64,000 bases of DNA from Saprospiraceae bacterium. GTDB lineage: Bacteria; Bacteroidota; Bacteroidia; Chitinophagales; Saprospiraceae. A program made the position numbers and the translations under genes. Shown here piece after piece: positions 37,277 to 45,152 of the stretch. How positions within the stretch are numbered: the first letter of the stretch is position 1; every line of letters begins with the position of its first letter. The notes below the pieces were generated by a model. The model was not told the origin of the DNA. It saw nothing but the letters and a program-made list of their open reading frames with translations, and searched no databases. Where the stretch lies: positions 1 through 64,000 of the forward strand of contig JAHDHQ010000023.1 of the NCBI GenBank assembly GCA_020631235.1, written 5' to 3'.

Positions 37277-39913
37277 ATGAATTTGTTTTTTAACATAACT
37301 CAATTAATATTTTTAGTTTTTCTATTCTTTTTCATTGCTCAATTTTTTCCTAAATTTTCATGGCTGCGAAAGGGAATAATCACCTTGGGATTGGTACTTG
37401 CGGGTTTCCAGTTAAGCTCAGTTTTGATTGGCGATTCACTCATAGATTACAAATATTATCAACAGTTCAGTTTTGGGATTATAGGCGAAATGGCCGGTTT
37501 TTATTGGAAGGAAGCCATTGTTTTAATAGCTGCTTTTTTGATTCCAGTTGGTGTGTTATTTAGATTAGATAACTATCTCCAAACAAATCAATTTGTTCGA
37601 GGGTGGAAAGCTTTGGTGCTTGCTTTATTATGTGGCACATGTCTGTTTCTAAATGAAGGCATGGTCGATCATTTAAAAGAAATTTCTGAGGTTCACTTTG
37701 CCAAGCAAGTAAATCAGCAAACTAGTTTAGATGCCTTAGGACTAACTACATATGTCCCTAAATCTAAAATTACAGCAAGCCCAGGAAAAAACATAGTCTT
37801 TTTAGCTTTAGAGTCAGTGGAACTAGGCTACTTTCAAGATGATTTAGTCCATTTAATACCCAATTTAAAACGATTATCTGAAGAATACACTTTCCGTCGA
37901 ATGGAAGCTGAGATTGGTTCGGACAATACCATCAGTGCTTTATACACCTATTTCACTGGGCTGCCAATGTTTTTTAAAAAACATGGAAATAATGTCTTTG
38001 CTAATGCTAGAAACATCAAGTTAAACAGTATTCCTCATGTTCTAAAAAAGGCTGGGTACGAGCAATTATATTTACTTGGAAATGCTGAGTTTGCAGGTAT
38101 GAAAAATATGTTCGAACTCATGGGAATTGAAGTCAAGTCCGAAAAAAACTATGATCCTAAATACTACACTTATTATTGGGGGCTTCATGATAAAGATTTA
38201 TTCGATTTGGCTAAAGTGGAGTTGGAAGACTTAATCGACAAACAAAAGCCCTTTGCCTTCTATTGTTCTACGATATCCACGCATCATCCTAATGGAGTAT
38301 TGGATGCAAGAATTGCTAATACTTATCCAGAACAAAAAAGTGATCTTGAATTAATGCTCACAGCATTGGACAATCAAATAGCTAGTTTAATCGATTTCCT
38401 TAAAGAAAAAGGAGCATTGGAAAACACCATATTTTATATTGTCCCTGATCATTTGTTAATGGGTAACTCAGCTAGAGTGTTAAATGATTTTGATTATGAC
38501 AGAGCCTTGTACATACTCAGTAATATGGAAGCAAGTCTTTTAGATTCCATAGATAAAATATACCCCATAGATTTGGCTCCAATCATTCTATCAGGTGCAG
38601 GTGTTCAACACAATGCTCAATTTTTATCTGATTTTATATCCGGAGACAAACCGACATTTGTTAAGAAACATCGAACCGAGTTTGTGCAACTCAATGAAGC
38701 ATTTGTTGATTTTAAACTTAAACCATCAAAGACCCAAAATCTAAAAAAACAAACAAAAGACCCAAAGAAAATTTACATTCAATCTACAGCATGGACAAAC
38801 GATGATCACGGAGAATCTGTACTACATTTAGGCACAAAATCCATAAGACCCAAAAGGGGCGTCAATGTGCTCATTTACAATGATGGAAGATATGATTACA
38901 AGGTGTTTGATACCTACAAAAATCCGAATCAAGTGGATTCATTATACAGCGAGTTACAACAAGTACAAGAGCAGCAAAAATACTGTATTCTTTTTGTCCA
39001 TAATTCAGCAGGAGACGAAATTAAAAAGCAAGCCGATCGTTTTAGGCAATTGGGATTCTACAAATTATCAAGCCTAGCAAACAGGCAAGCCTATTTGTCA
39101 GTTTCAAAGCATGGTATTGTCAGTGAAGCTCGAACAAATGATAAGATAACCTATCAGTTTCCGCTTAAACCTTTTGAGTCCGTAAATGACACGAAAACAG
39201 TTTTAGACAGATGTAGTGATCCACATCGCTTTATTGCCCATGCTGGAGGTATGATCGATAAACGGACCTACACCAATTGTCTAGAAGCCTTGAATCACTC
39301 ATATGATAATGGATTTAAACTATTTGAATTAGACATACTTAAGACAAGTGATGACCAATATGTTTGTGCCCATGATTGGGAGAGTTGGAAACGTAAGGTT
39401 GGATATGAAGGAAAGGTGCCAGTGGATTTAAAGACTTTCATGAAATACAAAATCCATGAAAAATATACACCTTTGGATTTAAGCAGTTTAAATAAATGGT
39501 TTAAACACAGATCTGATGCTATTCTAGTAACCGACAAATTAAATGAGCCGATCCCTTTTATTAAAGCTTTTGATCATAAGGATCGTTTAATGATGGAATT
39601 ATTTTCTTTTGATGCCATTGAGAACGCTCAATCTGTGGGGCTTCATAACTGCATTATGTCAGAAACAATGGTGCAATATTTAGGTAAAGATCCAGTCAAT
39701 AAATTAAATCAGTTAGGTGTAGAATACCTAGCCGTCTCTCAGAACACCATCAGAAACAATAAAAACTACTATAAAAAATTGCATGAAGGGGGCATAAAAA
39801 CATTTGCCTTCCATGTTAACCAACCTCAGCTGCGAGATGAAGCTTATATCTGTCGAGAACTCATGGATGTTTGTTATGGCTTATATGCCGATAAATGGCA
39901 AATCCCTCATTAG
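37277..39913 (+). CDS. LtaS/OpgB-like phosphoglycerol transferase fused to ILEI/FAM3-like and GDPD domains
   Basis: 878 residues. Four or five membrane helices (about 5-127). Then a sulfatase-fold transferase (about 168-450): FLALES with Glu 180 as metal ligand, GSDNT with Ser 215 at the position where LtaS/OpgB have the nucleophilic Thr, THHPNG with His 336/337, and PDH with Asp 391/His 392. A middle domain (about 498-620) matches the ILEI/FAM3 pattern, with RGVNVLIYNDG and VFDTY. A C-terminal GDPD domain (about 650-878) has AHAGG (His 655), ELD (Glu 684, Asp 686), AHD (His 699). Likely transfers or recycles glycerophosphate on an outer glycan or lipid. Substrate unknown. Convergent with the AAA gene (4-base overlap). 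Confidence 0.8.
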   Translation: MNLFFNITQLIFLVFLFFFIAQFFPKFSWLRKGIITLGLVLAGFQLSSVLIGDSLIDYKYYQQFSFGIIGEMAGFYWKEAIVLIAAFLIPVGVLFRLDNYLQTNQFVRGWKALVLALLCGTCLFLNEGMVDHLKEISEVHFAKQVNQQTSLDALGLTTYVPKSKITASPGKNIVFLALESVELGYFQDDLVHLIPNLKRLSEEYTFRRMEAEIGSDNTISALYTYFTGLPMFFKKHGNNVFANARNIKLNSIPHVLKKAGYEQLYLLGNAEFAGMKNMFELMGIEVKSEKNYDPKYYTYYWGLHDKDLFDLAKVELEDLIDKQKPFAFYCSTISTHHPNGVLDARIANTYPEQKSDLELMLTALDNQIASLIDFLKEKGALENTIFYIVPDHLLMGNSARVLNDFDYDRALYILSNMEASLLDSIDKIYPIDLAPIILSGAGVQHNAQFLSDFISGDKPTFVKKHRTEFVQLNEAFVDFKLKPSKTQNLKKQTKDPKKIYIQSTAWTNDDHGESVLHLGTKSIRPKRGVNVLIYNDGRYDYKVFDTYKNPNQVDSLYSELQQVQEQQKYCILFVHNSAGDEIKKQADRFRQLGFYKLSSLANRQAYLSVSKHGIVSEARTNDKITYQFPLKPFESVNDTKTVLDRCSDPHRFIAHAGGMIDKRTYTNCLEALNHSYDNGFKLFELDILKTSDDQYVCAHDWESWKRKVGYEGKVPVDLKTFMKYKIHEKYTPLDLSSLNKWFKHRSDAILVTDKLNEPIPFIKAFDHKDRLMMELFSFDAIENAQSVGLHNCIMSETMVQYLGKDPVNKLNQLGVEYLAVSQNTIRNNKNYYKKLHEGGIKTFAFHVNQPQLRDEAYICRELMDVCYGLYADKWQIPH

Positions 39914-41388
39914 TTCATGCCATAATCATCATCTAAGTCATCCAGCATATTACTGAGTTGATCACTAAATTGAAGTTTATTATTAAAGATGTTTTTGTTA
40001 ATAATGTCGAAAGCAGCCAAACCGTGCAAAAGCAGTTCTTTATATAGATAGCTTTCAGATTTAGGAATATCTAAAGCTGCAATCCTTGCCTTTATGCCAG
40101 GTATTTGATCAAGATTAGCTTTATACTCTTTATCAGAATAATCATTTTCAAGATTGACTACATTACCCGCATTAAACCACATTCTTGTTGCTCCATATGG
40201 ATTGTCCTCGATTCCGTCTTCCCATTGTTCTGGGTGTGGGAAAAACTGCAAAAACACCTCCTTTATCGCTTCATTCAAAATATTGATCGCGACATTATAT
40301 GGCCCGATTTGTTCGCCTTCATAAACCAGCTCGACTTTACCTGTTACCGAAGGGATCACTCCCCAAAAATCAGTAATTCTGGCCATGGTTTTGGTCTCTT
40401 TATTCTTCAGCATTCTGCGCTCTGCAGTACTCATTAGGTTTTCGTAAGATGATATACTCAAACGCGCAGATACACCACTTTTTTCATCGATAAGCTCACT
40501 GCGTCTCAACTCAAACACAAAATGCTCAAGCAAATCTTTTAGCATTTCAGAGACAGCCACTTTTTTTGCAACAGTAGGATCTATTTTAGCCTCTTGCTCG
40601 GTAATCTGTTTAGCAATATCGATAGAGGTAGGATAGTGGGTCAAAATCTGACTCTCGATTCTATCCTTAAGCGGTGTAATAATACTTCCCCTGTTAGTGT
40701 AATCTTCTGGATTAGCCGTAAAAATAAATTGCACATCTAAGGGTAGCCTTAGTTTAAAACCACGTATTTGAAGATCTTCTTCTTGCAAAATATTAAACAA
40801 CGAAACCTGAATCCTGGCTTGCAAATCCGGCAACTCATTGATCACAAATATGCTACGATGTGCTCTAGTAATCAGACCGAAATGAATGACACGTTCATCC
40901 GAATAAGGCAATTTTAAAGTGGCCGCTTTAATCGGATCCACATCACCAATCAAATCGGCAACACTCACGTCCGGTGTCGCCAACTTTTCTACATAACGCT
41001 CCGAGCGGTGCATCCAAGAAATAGGTGTTTTGTCACCCATTTTGTCGACTATGTCTATACCGAACCTACTAATAGGATGTAAAGGGTCATCGTTGATTTC
41101 TGACCCTTCGATAATCGGCATATATTCATCAAGCAGATCTAAGCACAATCTTGCTAATCTGGTTTTTGCTTGTCCTCGTAATCCGAGCAGTAAAATATTG
41201 TGTTTTGAAAGTATAGCCCGTTCTAAATCAGGAATAACGGTCTCTTCGAATCCTAAAATACTGGGAAAGGAAGCTTCATTGTTTTGCAATCGAGCGATCA
41301 GGTTATCTCTCATTTCTTGCTTTACACTTTTAGAAGCATACTTTGCTTTTTTTAACTGTCCTAGTGTTTTTATTTTGCTGTGATCCAT
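39910..41388 (-). CDS. MoxR/ChlI-like AAA+ ATPase
   Basis: 492 residues. The AAA core (about 45-310) resembles the magnesium chelatase I-subunit family: GFEETVIPDLERAIL start, a Walker A GLRGQAKT at 69-76 (with Ala where the Gly of GKT is usual), the pre-sensor insert, Walker B-like FVINELPDL, and FTANPEDYTNRGSI with sensor Asn. A C-terminal helical part (about 310-492) is unrelated to ChlI. MoxR-like ATPases act as chaperone-type assembly factors. It overlaps the hsp70 gene by 1 base, suggesting joint assembly or folding work. Function not proven. Confidence 0.8.
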   Translation of the reverse strand: MDHSKIKTLGQLKKAKYASKSVKQEMRDNLIARLQNNEASFPSILGFEETVIPDLERAILSKHNILLLGLRGQAKTRLARLCLDLLDEYMPIIEGSEINDDPLHPISRFGIDIVDKMGDKTPISWMHRSERYVEKLATPDVSVADLIGDVDPIKAATLKLPYSDERVIHFGLITRAHRSIFVINELPDLQARIQVSLFNILQEEDLQIRGFKLRLPLDVQFIFTANPEDYTNRGSIITPLKDRIESQILTHYPTSIDIAKQITEQEAKIDPTVAKKVAVSEMLKDLLEHFVFELRRSELIDEKSGVSARLSISSYENLMSTAERRMLKNKETKTMARITDFWGVIPSVTGKVELVYEGEQIGPYNVAINILNEAIKEVFLQFFPHPEQWEDGIEDNPYGATRMWFNAGNVVNLENDYSDKEYKANLDQIPGIKARIAALDIPKSESYLYKELLLHGLAAFDIINKNIFNNKLQFSDQLSNMLDDLDDDYGMN

Positions 41389-43232
41389 TAATCTAATTGC
41401 TGGTTTTTAAGATGTTTACTTACATTTTTATCCAAGGCTATTTCTGCCAAAGGTCTAGAATATTCATTGAGTTTATCCATTGTATTTAGAATCTCATCTT
41501 TTGATCCATTCCTGACCTTTTCTTCAAGATGTTGAACATGATTAATAAGGCTACTTTGTTGTTCTTTGGAGAGCCATTCTTTGTTTTGGGCAATAAATTT
41601 TTCACTGGCTAAAATGACACTTTTGGCTTCTGTCTGAGCTTCAATGAGTGCGCGCTTTTGCATATCATCTTTGGCAAAACTTAAAGATTCGACCAACATT
41701 TTACCCATTTCTTCTTCCGAAATACCATACTGGGAATGCACTTGAATTTGGGTTTCGGTATTAGATCTTAATTCTTTAGCTTTTACCGTCAATATACCAT
41801 CGGTATCTAAAATAAAATGAATGTCTATTTTGGGGATTCCTGCAGGCATTGGCGGAATGTTTTGGAGAATAAATTCACCCAGTTTCCGATTGTCTTTTAT
41901 TAAATCTCGCTCCCCCTGAAAAATACTCACTTTTAAGTGCTTTTGTCCATCGACTGAGGTAGTGTATTGGCGTCCAGCTCTATGAGGTACTTTAGTATTT
42001 CTAGGAATGATTGTATCCATTAAACCACCCACAGTTTCTATACCTAAAGAAAGGGGAGTAACATCTAATAGTAATATATCTTTTCGGTTCCCAGCAAGTA
42101 TGTCTGCTTGGATGGCAGCACCTTTCGCGACCACTTCATCAGGGTTTATTTTATCATACACTTCTGTTTGGAAAAAATCACCTACTGCTTTTTTTATATA
42201 CGGGATTCGCGTGGATCCTCCGACTAAAATCACCTTATCTAATGCTTCCTTGTCGATGCCAGAATCACTTATAGCTTGTGCGCAAGCGGTCATCGTTTTT
42301 TGCACGATGTCTTTGATCAGTGCATTAAAAGTTTGTACATCTAGTTTAAGTGATAAGTCATGATAGGTGGTGCTGAATGTTGCTTGCGTTGAAAGGGCTA
42401 TTTTAGCTTCTTCCGCAGCCAAGCGAAGAACACTTGGATCAGGAAGTTTGAGCGTTTGATTCCAGTGGTTTACAATCGCTTTGTCAATATCATCGCCACC
42501 CAAAAAAGTATCACCATGGGTCGACAGAACTTCGAAAATACCATCTTGAAGACTTAATATACTAATATCAAAAGTGCCTCCACCAAGGTCATATACTGCA
42601 ATATGCTGTTCTTCAGTTTGATCAATGCCGACACCATAAGCTAGACTGGCTGCGGTTGGTTCGTTTACGATCCTTAATACTTCTAAACCGGCTAATTTTC
42701 CAGCGTCTCTCGTAGCTTGTCGTTGCACATCATTAAAGTAAGCCGGAACGGTAATTACCGCTTTTTCTATGGTTTGTCCAATGATGTTTTCGGCTTCTAC
42801 CTTGAGATTACTCAGTATATAACTGGATAATTCGATGGGCGAAAAATATTGATCTTTGACTTTTACTCGCACTAAACTATCTTCTTGCTGGCCTTCTATG
42901 ATAGTATAGCCTAGGACTGCTTCCTTAGCTGCTAAATCTTTATAAGATTTGCCCATAAGTCGTTTAGAAGAGTAGATGGTTTGATCTGGTTTGGAATCTA
43001 AGAAGCCTTTTGCTTGCGTTCCGACAATTACTGTATTATTGTCATCAAAATGGATAATGGAAGGCACCAAGCCTTTGTGTCCAGAGCTAGACTTCAACAC
43101 AATGGCTTCACCATCTTTGATTATAGATACTAAACTGTTAGTGGTTCCTAAATCTATACCTACAATGATAGAGGATTGAGACTCGGGTTGTTCAGTGTTG
43201 CCAGTTTTTATATTAATGGGAATTTTAGCCAT
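41388..43232 (-). CDS. Hsp70 family chaperone (DnaK/HscA-like)
   Basis: 614 residues. Nucleotide domain: DLGTTNS phosphate loop at about 25, AYFNDVQRQATRDAGKLAGL, YDLGGGTFDISI and VGGSTRIP. Substrate domain begins LLLDVTPLSLGIET, as in all Hsp70s; the C-terminus ends KNQQLD with no EEVD. Length and divergent C-terminus are closest to HscA-type or second-copy DnaK proteins. No iscU/hscB or grpE neighbours, so an Fe-S role cannot be argued; the coupled AAA ATPase suggests a paired chaperone system. -7 box at 43271. Confidence 0.9.
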   Translation of the reverse strand: MAKIPINIKTGNTEQPESQSSIIVGIDLGTTNSLVSIIKDGEAIVLKSSSGHKGLVPSIIHFDDNNTVIVGTQAKGFLDSKPDQTIYSSKRLMGKSYKDLAAKEAVLGYTIIEGQQEDSLVRVKVKDQYFSPIELSSYILSNLKVEAENIIGQTIEKAVITVPAYFNDVQRQATRDAGKLAGLEVLRIVNEPTAASLAYGVGIDQTEEQHIAVYDLGGGTFDISILSLQDGIFEVLSTHGDTFLGGDDIDKAIVNHWNQTLKLPDPSVLRLAAEEAKIALSTQATFSTTYHDLSLKLDVQTFNALIKDIVQKTMTACAQAISDSGIDKEALDKVILVGGSTRIPYIKKAVGDFFQTEVYDKINPDEVVAKGAAIQADILAGNRKDILLLDVTPLSLGIETVGGLMDTIIPRNTKVPHRAGRQYTTSVDGQKHLKVSIFQGERDLIKDNRKLGEFILQNIPPMPAGIPKIDIHFILDTDGILTVKAKELRSNTETQIQVHSQYGISEEEMGKMLVESLSFAKDDMQKRALIEAQTEAKSVILASEKFIAQNKEWLSKEQQSSLINHVQHLEEKVRNGSKDEILNTMDKLNEYSRPLAEIALDKNVSKHLKNQQLD

Positions 43233-43270
43233 TTGCGTTTAATGCTTACAATGAAATTGAATTTGGTTTG

Positions 43271-43278
43271 CAAAGCTA
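43271..43278 (-). promoter_or_regulatory. -7 box of the hsp70-AAA operon
   Basis: CAAAGCTA on plus is TAGCTTTG on minus, an exact TAnnTTTG, 39 bases before the ATG at 43232. On plus, TATCTTAG (43317-43324) is one base off consensus for the transporter gene. Confidence 0.5.
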
Positions 43279-43354
43279 ATTTTCTAAAAGTTATTTAACT
43301 AATTATCCAGTTAAACTATCTTAGCCAAATTAAACCACACAGTCATATTGCCTT

Positions 43355-44125
43355 ATGAATATCGGAAAAGAAGGAAAATTGTTCATTATTTTATCAGGTT
43401 TCTTCATTTCGAATGCCCTTTTAGCTGAATTTGTGGGTATTAAAATATTTTCTTTGGAAAAGACATTAGGTTTTACTCCATTTGATTGGAGTATGTTTGG
43501 AGTCGATGGTTTAGGCTTTAATCTTACTGCCGGTGTTTTATTATGGCCAGTCGTTTTTGTAATGACGGACGTCATCAATGAATATTACGGTAAAAAAGGA
43601 GTGCGTCAATTATCTTTTCTCACGGTAGGGCTGATCATATATGCTTTTATAATGATTTTCTTAGCCATTAATATTGCACCTAATGATTGGTGGCAATATC
43701 AAAGTGGTATTGATGAAAAAGGAATAGGAATCCCTGACATGAATCTTGCATTTAAAAAAATATTTGGGCAAGGGCTATGGATAATTGTAGGGTCACTAGT
43801 AGCGTTTTTAATTGGACAATTGGTGGATGTTTATGTTTTTCAAGGTATTAAGAAATACACAGGTGAAGCCAAAGTATGGCTTCGAGCAACGGGCTCGACA
43901 CTTGTTTCTCAGTTTATAGATAGCTTTGTTGTATTGATCATTGCTTTTTACATAGGTGCAGATTGGCCGCTGACAAGAGTGGTCGCCATTGGACTTATGA
44001 ATTATTTTTATAAGTTCATTATGGCCATTTTACTTACACCTGTTATATATTTGGTGCATCATTTGATCGATCAATATTTGGGCGCAACATTGGCCAAAAA
44101 ATTAAAGAAAGAATCAAGTTTATGA
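43355..44125 (+). CDS. yhhQ: Queuosine precursor transporter (YhhQ/DUF165)
   Basis: 256 residues with about six membrane helices. Family marks: the N-terminal GFFISNALLAEFVGIKIF, then LWPVVFVMTDVINEYYGKKGVRQLSFLTVGL (conserved Asp-Asn-Glu-Tyr-Gly), and a late TRVVAIGLMNYFYKFIMAILLTPVIYLVHH. YhhQ-type proteins import queuine or preQ1, needed for tRNA wobble modification. The insert around residues 100-130 (DWWQYQSGI) is common in Bacteroidota copies. The CtlX-like gene begins 4 bases inside its end. Confidence 0.9.
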   Translation: MNIGKEGKLFIILSGFFISNALLAEFVGIKIFSLEKTLGFTPFDWSMFGVDGLGFNLTAGVLLWPVVFVMTDVINEYYGKKGVRQLSFLTVGLIIYAFIMIFLAINIAPNDWWQYQSGIDEKGIGIPDMNLAFKKIFGQGLWIIVGSLVAFLIGQLVDVYVFQGIKKYTGEAKVWLRATGSTLVSQFIDSFVVLIIAFYIGADWPLTRVVAIGLMNYFYKFIMAILLTPVIYLVHHLIDQYLGATLAKKLKKESSL

Positions 44126-45057
44126 AGCAGAGAGCAGCATCTACGATAACGGATACAATTTTAATGGTAAGACCAGCAAATTTCGGGTACAACACCGAAA
44201 CGGCAACCAATAATTCGTTTCAAGATTCAGAGGGAGCTAAAGAAGTAGAAAAAATTAAAGCGGCTGCCTTAAGCGAATTTGATCAAATGGTTGTCCAATT
44301 ACGGGCCAAAGGAATAGATGTTCTCGTAATGGATGACGGTGACATTCCTGCAAAGCCTGATGCCATTTTTCCCAATAATTGGTTTAGCTGTCATACAACA
44401 GGTGAAATCATCAGTTATCCTATGTTTGCTGAGAATAGAAGGATTGAACGAATCCCTGATTATATGCAAAAGCTCATAGATGCCTATGGTTTTTCCCACA
44501 GGATATACTTAGAAGCCTATGAAAATCAATCAAAGTATTTGGAAGGGACAGGCAGCATGATCATCGATAGAGTACATAAAATATGTTATGCATGTTTAAG
44601 CCCAAGGACTGATGAAGAAGTATTAGACGATTTATGTGAGCGAATGTCTTATGAGAAAATTTGTTTTGACGCAGTGGATAGACAAGGAGAAGCCATTTAT
44701 CATACAAATGTAATGATGGCTTTAGGCGAAAATTTGGCTGTGATTAGTTTGGATACTATAAAAGACATTGAACAAAAAGAAAAAGTCCTCCGAGCACTAC
44801 AAAAGACTCATAAAAAAATAGTGGATATTAGCTTAGAACAAGTCGAACAGTTTGCTGGAAATATGTTACAAGTTAAAAATAAAGCTAGAAAGCCCTTTCT
44901 GGTTATGTCTCAATCCGCTTTTGATTCCCTAAACAACGAACAACTTGAAAGCATACATCAATCGACAGAAACGATGGTAATTGACATTCCCACTATCGAA
45001 CGATATGGTGGAGGAAGTGTTCGATGCATGATGGCAGAAATATTTATCCCGTCTTAA
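44122..45057 (+). CDS. ctlX: CtlX-like amidinotransferase-fold hydrolase
   Basis: 311 residues of the arginine deiminase/amidinotransferase superfamily. Core: LMVRPANF start, PDAIFPNNW (79-87, the guanidino/ureido-binding Asp), YLEGTGSM (Glu 141), catalytic His 194 in IYHTNVMM, and catalytic Cys 302 in GGGSVRCMM. CtlX of Francisella hydrolyses citrulline to ornithine, ammonia and carbon dioxide; other members could be dimethylarginine or arginine hydrolases. Cytosolic. The 4-base overlap with the queuosine transporter means co-expression, though the link is not obvious. Confidence 0.82.
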   Translation: MKQRAASTITDTILMVRPANFGYNTETATNNSFQDSEGAKEVEKIKAAALSEFDQMVVQLRAKGIDVLVMDDGDIPAKPDAIFPNNWFSCHTTGEIISYPMFAENRRIERIPDYMQKLIDAYGFSHRIYLEAYENQSKYLEGTGSMIIDRVHKICYACLSPRTDEEVLDDLCERMSYEKICFDAVDRQGEAIYHTNVMMALGENLAVISLDTIKDIEQKEKVLRALQKTHKKIVDISLEQVEQFAGNMLQVKNKARKPFLVMSQSAFDSLNNEQLESIHQSTETMVIDIPTIERYGGGSVRCMMAEIFIPS

Positions 45058-45064
45058 AAGAATA

Positions 45065-45097
45065 TGTTGATATTCTGTTGATAAAGTATTGATATTA
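45065..45097. repeat. Three direct repeats TGTTGATA-type, 11-bp phased
   Basis: TGTTGATATTC (45065-45075), TGTTGATAAAG (45076-45086) and TATTGATATTA (45087-45097) are three head-to-tail units of exactly 11 bases, sharing the TTGATA core. One helical turn spacing suits a protein binding one DNA face. They lie about 55-90 bases before the TonB receptor ATG, a likely operator position. Confidence 0.55.
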
Positions 45098-45152
45098 AAC
45101 ATATAGGTATTTTCTTAATTTGATTTACATTAGCGGTAACAAAAAAATCAAT

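Noticed and set aside
41388-43232. hscA of an Fe-S cluster assembly operon
   Set aside because: No iscS, iscU, hscB or fdx nearby; kept as generic Hsp70.
45065-45097. CRISPR array or plasmid iterons
   Set aside because: Units are only 11 bases with no spacers and no rep or cas genes; operator-like instead.
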